The notes under the pieces: model-generated
The model's input: the letters and a program-made list of their open reading frames with translations, nothing else
Told to the model about the DNA's origin: nothing
The model's database searches: none
Assembly: GCA_011773795.1 (NCBI GenBank)
Contig: WVWW01000194.1
Span: forward strand, 22,503-30,981
Direction of reading: 5' to 3'
DNA length: 8,479 nt
Origin: Acidobacteriota bacterium
GTDB lineage: Bacteria; Acidobacteriota; Polarisedimenticolia; Polarisedimenticolales; Polarisedimenticolaceae
In this document: positions 5,785 to 8,479 of the stretch, piece after piece
How the letters are laid out: every line of letters begins with the position of its first letter
Numbering within the stretch: position 1 is the stretch's first letter
Program-made: the position numbers and the translations under genes

Positions 5785-7716
5785 ATGTCCCGGCCCACCT
5801 CCAGCCTCGTCGCCGGGTCTCTCCTACTTCTCGTCGCATTGCCGGCCCTTGCCTGGCAAGAGACCGAGTCGGAGGAGGGCGACGAGAAGAAGAAGGGACA
5901 GTGGTCCGAACGTGTCGTCGTCACCGCCGAGGTCGAGGGCGCCGCGTCCGCACCGCGGGGGGCCAGCACGACGGTCCTCGAGCCGACCCGCACCGCGGAT
6001 CCTCCGCAGGCCCTGACCGACCTGGTGGCGATCGCGCCCGCGGTCAGCGAGAACGGCCAGGGAGGCCTGTTCCAGAACGTGTCCATCCGTGGCGTATCGC
6101 GGCAACGCGTGCGGCACATGATCTCCGGCGTCCGCATCACCGACGAGCGCCGCGCGGGCCCCGCGACGTCGTTCGTCGATCCGTTGCTGATGGGGTCGGT
6201 CGAGGTGCTGCGTGGTCCCGCGACGACGTTCCACGGCTCGGGGGCGCTGGGCGGAACGATCCAGGCCCTCCCGCGCAGGTTTGACGGCTGGAGCGTCCAG
6301 ACGGGATGGATCAGCGAGGGCGACGGGCGGTTCCTGATGGCCGGAGGCGGGGGTGAAGGCTGGTCCATCGGCATCGCGCGGCGCGAACAGGAGGACGCGG
6401 AGTCGGCCGACGGGACGCCGCTGAACGATCATTTCGAGCAGACCTCCGCCGTCCTGCGTTTCGACTGGGGCGCCAAGGACAAACGCAGCTATTCGGTGCT
6501 GATGATCCCGAGCCGCGGCCGCGACATCGGCAAGGCCAACTCCGACTTCCCGGCCCAGGTGACGGTCTACCCTGAAGAGAGCCACGACCTCCTGGAGTTC
6601 ACGGTTCGCGGCCGACGCGAGTGGCGACTGACGACCTACGTGCACGATCGTAGACTCGAGACCCTCGTGACGCGACCGCTCGAACTCGGTGAGGTCGTCA
6701 CGGACAGCACGGACTACGGCGCCGGTTGGGATCGAACCGACCGCTTCGGCGAAGACGCTTCGCTGCACTGGGGCTTCGATCTGTTCGGGCGCACCGGTGT
6801 CGACTCCACCGAGACCGTGATCGTGACCGATCCGATGAACCCGTCGACCACCGTCTCGCAGCCGCTCGACGGCGGGCGTGAGGCGGAGTGGGGGGGCTAC
6901 ACGGTCGTGCGCTGGAAGGGCGGTGGCGCGGACTGGGAAGGCGGTTTCCGGTTGTCGCGCGTCCACCAGGGTAACAACGGGGATCCCGGCCTCGACCGTT
7001 CGGCGCTCAACGGCTTCGTCGGGGTGACCAAGCCCATCGGCACCCATTGGGAGATTCGCGGTGCGGCGAGCTCCGGGCAGCGCTTCCCCAGCCTGGGCGA
7101 GCTGTTCTTCAGCGGCGTCACGCCGCGTGGCGAGGTGTTCGGCAACCCCACGCTAGGCTCGGAGCGCGCGCTGAACACGGAGCTCGGCTTCGCCTACAAA
7201 GGACCGCGGTTGATCCTGCGCTCGGCCGTGTTTCACAACGACATCGACGACTACATCGAGCGTATCGAATTCGCTCCCGACATGCTGACGTTCGCCAACC
7301 TGACGTCGGGGAAGATCGAGGGCGTCGAGCTCTCCGCCCTGGTGCGGACGGAATCGGCCTGGCTGGTCTCGTTCGGTGGCCACCTGCTCGAGGGTCGCGC
7401 GTCCGACGACACCCCGCTGGCCGACGTCCCGCCGCACGAGATCTGGACCGAGGCGCGCTGGATCAAGGACAAGTTCCGGTTCAATGCGCGGTTGGCGCAC
7501 CGTGCGAGCAAGGACGATCCCGGCAGCGGCGAGAATCCCATCTCCTCCGTCGAGCTGCTGTCGCTGTCCGGGCGCTACCAGGTCACGCCGAGCTGGGGCC
7601 TCTACGCCGGCGTGCGCAACGCACTCGACGAAGCGTACTTCCGTTCCGCCGACAACAAGGCGCCGCCGGCCACCGGACGAACCTTCAGCATCGGGTTGGC
7701 CTGGAGTTCCCGTTAG
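5785..7716 (+). CDS. TonB-dependent outer-membrane receptor
   Basis: This 643-residue protein is an energy-coupled outer-membrane importer that uses TonB-ExbBD. The signal peptide covers residues 1-23 (hydrophobic core GSLLLLVALPALA, cleavage before Trp24). A charged linker (EEGDEKKKG, 30-38) precedes the TonB box ERVVVTAE (42-49). The plug runs to about residue 165 and includes FQNVSIRGVSRQR (96-108), ISGVRITDERRAG (113-125) and VEVLRGPATTFHGSGALGG (139-157), a classic plug end. A roughly 480-residue beta-barrel follows, ending with the usual late motifs: a Pro-Pro-His segment, a variant of the N-x-x-D-x-x-Y motif (RNALDEAYFRS), and GRTFSIGLAW. The protein seems to lack cysteine. It has no N-terminal CarboxypepD_reg or STN domain, so it is neither SusC-like nor a sigma-signalling transducer. 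The substrate cannot be read from sequence; siderophore, haem, cobalamin or a carbohydrate are all possible. No clear Shine-Dalgarno precedes the ATG, but the signal peptide fixes the start. It diverges from the repeat-protein gene. Confidence 0.93.
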   Translation: MSRPTSSLVAGSLLLLVALPALAWQETESEEGDEKKKGQWSERVVVTAEVEGAASAPRGASTTVLEPTRTADPPQALTDLVAIAPAVSENGQGGLFQNVSIRGVSRQRVRHMISGVRITDERRAGPATSFVDPLLMGSVEVLRGPATTFHGSGALGGTIQALPRRFDGWSVQTGWISEGDGRFLMAGGGGEGWSIGIARREQEDAESADGTPLNDHFEQTSAVLRFDWGAKDKRSYSVLMIPSRGRDIGKANSDFPAQVTVYPEESHDLLEFTVRGRREWRLTTYVHDRRLETLVTRPLELGEVVTDSTDYGAGWDRTDRFGEDASLHWGFDLFGRTGVDSTETVIVTDPMNPSTTVSQPLDGGREAEWGGYTVVRWKGGGADWEGGFRLSRVHQGNNGDPGLDRSALNGFVGVTKPIGTHWEIRGAASSGQRFPSLGELFFSGVTPRGEVFGNPTLGSERALNTELGFAYKGPRLILRSAVFHNDIDDYIERIEFAPDMLTFANLTSGKIEGVELSALVRTESAWLVSFGGHLLEGRASDDTPLADVPPHEIWTEARWIKDKFRFNARLAHRASKDDPGSGENPISSVELLSLSGRYQVTPSWGLYAGVRNALDEAYFRSADNKAPPATGRTFSIGLAWSSR

Positions 7717-7724
7717 GCTATTCT
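7696..7724 (+). promoter_or_regulatory. Possible sigma-70-type promoter for sucC
   Basis: TTGGCC (7696-7701, 4/6 match to -35) and TATTCT (7719-7724, 4/6 match to -10) are separated by 17 bp. The -35 and most of the spacer lie inside the end of the receptor gene. Transcription would begin near 7731, giving a leader of about 30 nt before the sucC ATG. It would allow sucC to be expressed independently of the receptor, but each box is only moderate and chance is not excluded. Confidence 0.28.
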
Positions 7725-7761
7725 TCGCGGTCCAACGAAACCGATCCAATCGAGCCACGAC

Positions 7762-8479
7762 ATGAACGTTCACGAGTATCAAGCGAAGGCGCTGTTCCGC
7801 GAGTACGGCGTCACGGTTCCCGACGGTGAGCTGGCGACCAACCGCGAGGAGGCGCGCGCCGTGGCGGGCCGGCTCGGCGGCAAGGTCTGCGTCGTCAAGG
7901 CGCAGGTGCACGCGGGCGGCCGCGGCAAGGCCGGCGGGATCAAGCTGGCGAGCTCACCCGACGAGGCGGCCGAACACGCCGAGGCGATCCTCGGCATGAC
8001 GCTGGTCACGAAACAGACCGGTGCCGAGGGCAAGAAGGTCCGCAAGGTCTATGTCGAGGACGGCTGCAAGATCGCCCGCGAGCTGTACCTGGCGATCACC
8101 CTCGATCGCGAGAGCGAGCGCTTCGCCGTCATCGCCTCGACCGAGGGCGGGATGGACATCGAGGAGGTCGCCGCCGCGACGCCGGAGAAGATCCACACCG
8201 TGCTCGTCGATCCGGTCGAGGGGCTGGCTTCCTGGCAAAGCCGGGCGCTGGGGTTCAAGCTCGACCTCGACGGCGAGCAGGTCAAACGCTTCGACCAGTT
8301 CGTCGGCGGGCTGTACCGGCTGTTCGTGGACAAGGACGCGTCGCTGATCGAGATCAACCCGCTCGTGGTCACCGAAGAGGGCGACCTGCTGGCGCTCGAC
8401 GGCAAGCTGAACTTCGACGACGGGGCATTGTTCCGGCATCCCGAGATTGCCGCCCTGCGCGACCCCGAGGAAGAGGACT
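7762..8479 (+). CDS. sucC: Succinate--CoA ligase (ADP/GDP-forming) subunit beta, 3' end off window
   Basis: This is the beta subunit of succinyl-CoA synthetase, which with SucD converts succinyl-CoA, phosphate and NDP to succinate, CoA and NTP in the TCA cycle. The 239 visible residues are about 60% of the usual 385-400 and align colinearly with E. coli SucC from MNVHEYQAKALF onward. ATP-grasp nucleotide-site residues fall at the E. coli positions: Lys46, the Gly-Arg-Gly loop 53-55 within VHAGGRGKAGG (49-59), Glu99 and Glu107. The Mg ligands Asn199 (in IEINPLV) and Asp213 (in LALDGKL) are also present. Nucleotide preference cannot be settled from this fragment. The start is set by the family N-terminus; the Shine-Dalgarno is poor (only GAG at 7752-7754). 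It lies 45 bp after the TonB receptor. sucD is the expected next gene beyond the edge, but this is not visible. Confidence 0.97.
   Translation, partial: MNVHEYQAKALFREYGVTVPDGELATNREEARAVAGRLGGKVCVVKAQVHAGGRGKAGGIKLASSPDEAAEHAEAILGMTLVTKQTGAEGKKVRKVYVEDGCKIARELYLAITLDRESERFAVIASTEGGMDIEEVAAATPEKIHTVLVDPVEGLASWQSRALGFKLDLDGEQVKRFDQFVGGLYRLFVDKDASLIEINPLVVTEEGDLLALDGKLNFDDGALFRHPEIAALRDPEEED

Noticed and set aside
5824..7047. 407-codon minus-strand open frame opposite the TonB receptor
   Set aside because: The receptor frame has signal peptide, TonB box, plug and barrel motifs; the antisense product has none and looks compositional.
7717..7761. Possible intrinsic terminator between the receptor and sucC
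   Set aside because: Only a 4-bp CGGT/ACCG pairing is visible, with no T-tract; too weak to call.
7047..7829. 260-codon plus-strand frame bridging the receptor and sucC
   Set aside because: It is out of frame with both recognised genes, Arg/Ala/Pro-rich and without motifs; a shadow.
7153..7911. 252-codon minus-strand frame across the receptor/sucC junction
   Set aside because: It overlaps two well-supported genes on the other strand and shows no domain or ribosome binding site.
7954..8439. 161-codon minus-strand frame opposite sucC
   Set aside because: It lies entirely antisense to conserved ATP-grasp sequence, and its composition is that of a shadow.
1..8479. CRISPR arrays, tRNA or rRNA genes, insertion sequences, integrase or phage genes
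   Set aside because: I looked on both strands and saw no repeat-spacer arrays, tRNA-like cloverleaf, transposase motifs or terminal inverted repeats. Composition is even across the window, giving no sign of recent transfer.

Overview
The window is a GC-rich (roughly two-thirds G+C by eye), densely coding stretch from a Gram-negative bacterium. A TonB-dependent outer-membrane receptor requires an outer membrane. The combination of that receptor, a very large carboxypeptidase-regulatory-like repeat protein and a PEP/pyruvate-binding protein without a phosphohistidine domain is what I associate with Acidobacteriota or related deep lineages. That placement is inference; the sequence contains no rRNA or other taxonomic marker.

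Layout, left to right. (1) 3-1826, plus: the C-terminal part of a PEP/pyruvate-binding (PPDK N-domain) protein that runs off the left edge. (2) 1832-2485, plus: rpiA, ribose-5-phosphate isomerase A, 5 bp downstream with its ribosome binding site inside the previous gene, so the two are probably co-transcribed and translationally coupled. (3) 2487-5705, minus: a 1072-residue secreted protein of about twelve tandem transthyretin/CarboxypepD_reg-like modules. It converges on rpiA with only 1 bp between the stop codons. (4) 5785-7716, plus: a TonB-dependent receptor diverging from the repeat protein across a 79-bp shared upstream region. (5) 7762 to the right edge, plus: sucC, succinyl-CoA synthetase beta subunit, cut at residue 239 of about 390.

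The window mixes central carbon metabolism (rpiA in the pentose phosphate pathway, sucC in the TCA cycle, and a protein with a PEP-synthase-like ATP-grasp) with an envelope pair in the middle (modular secreted protein plus TonB receptor). The envelope pair is the only part that could be a little-described system. Its evidence is co-location and a shared divergent promoter region, not a recognised pathway. The PEP-binding protein is the other gene of unknown function: it keeps the nucleotide-binding residues but has a conserved C-terminal region in place of the phosphotransfer domain.

I see no tRNA, rRNA, CRISPR array, insertion sequence, integrase or attachment site. No stretch longer than 79 bp lacks a gene. 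The many other long open frames are antisense or out-of-frame shadows typical of GC-rich coding DNA.
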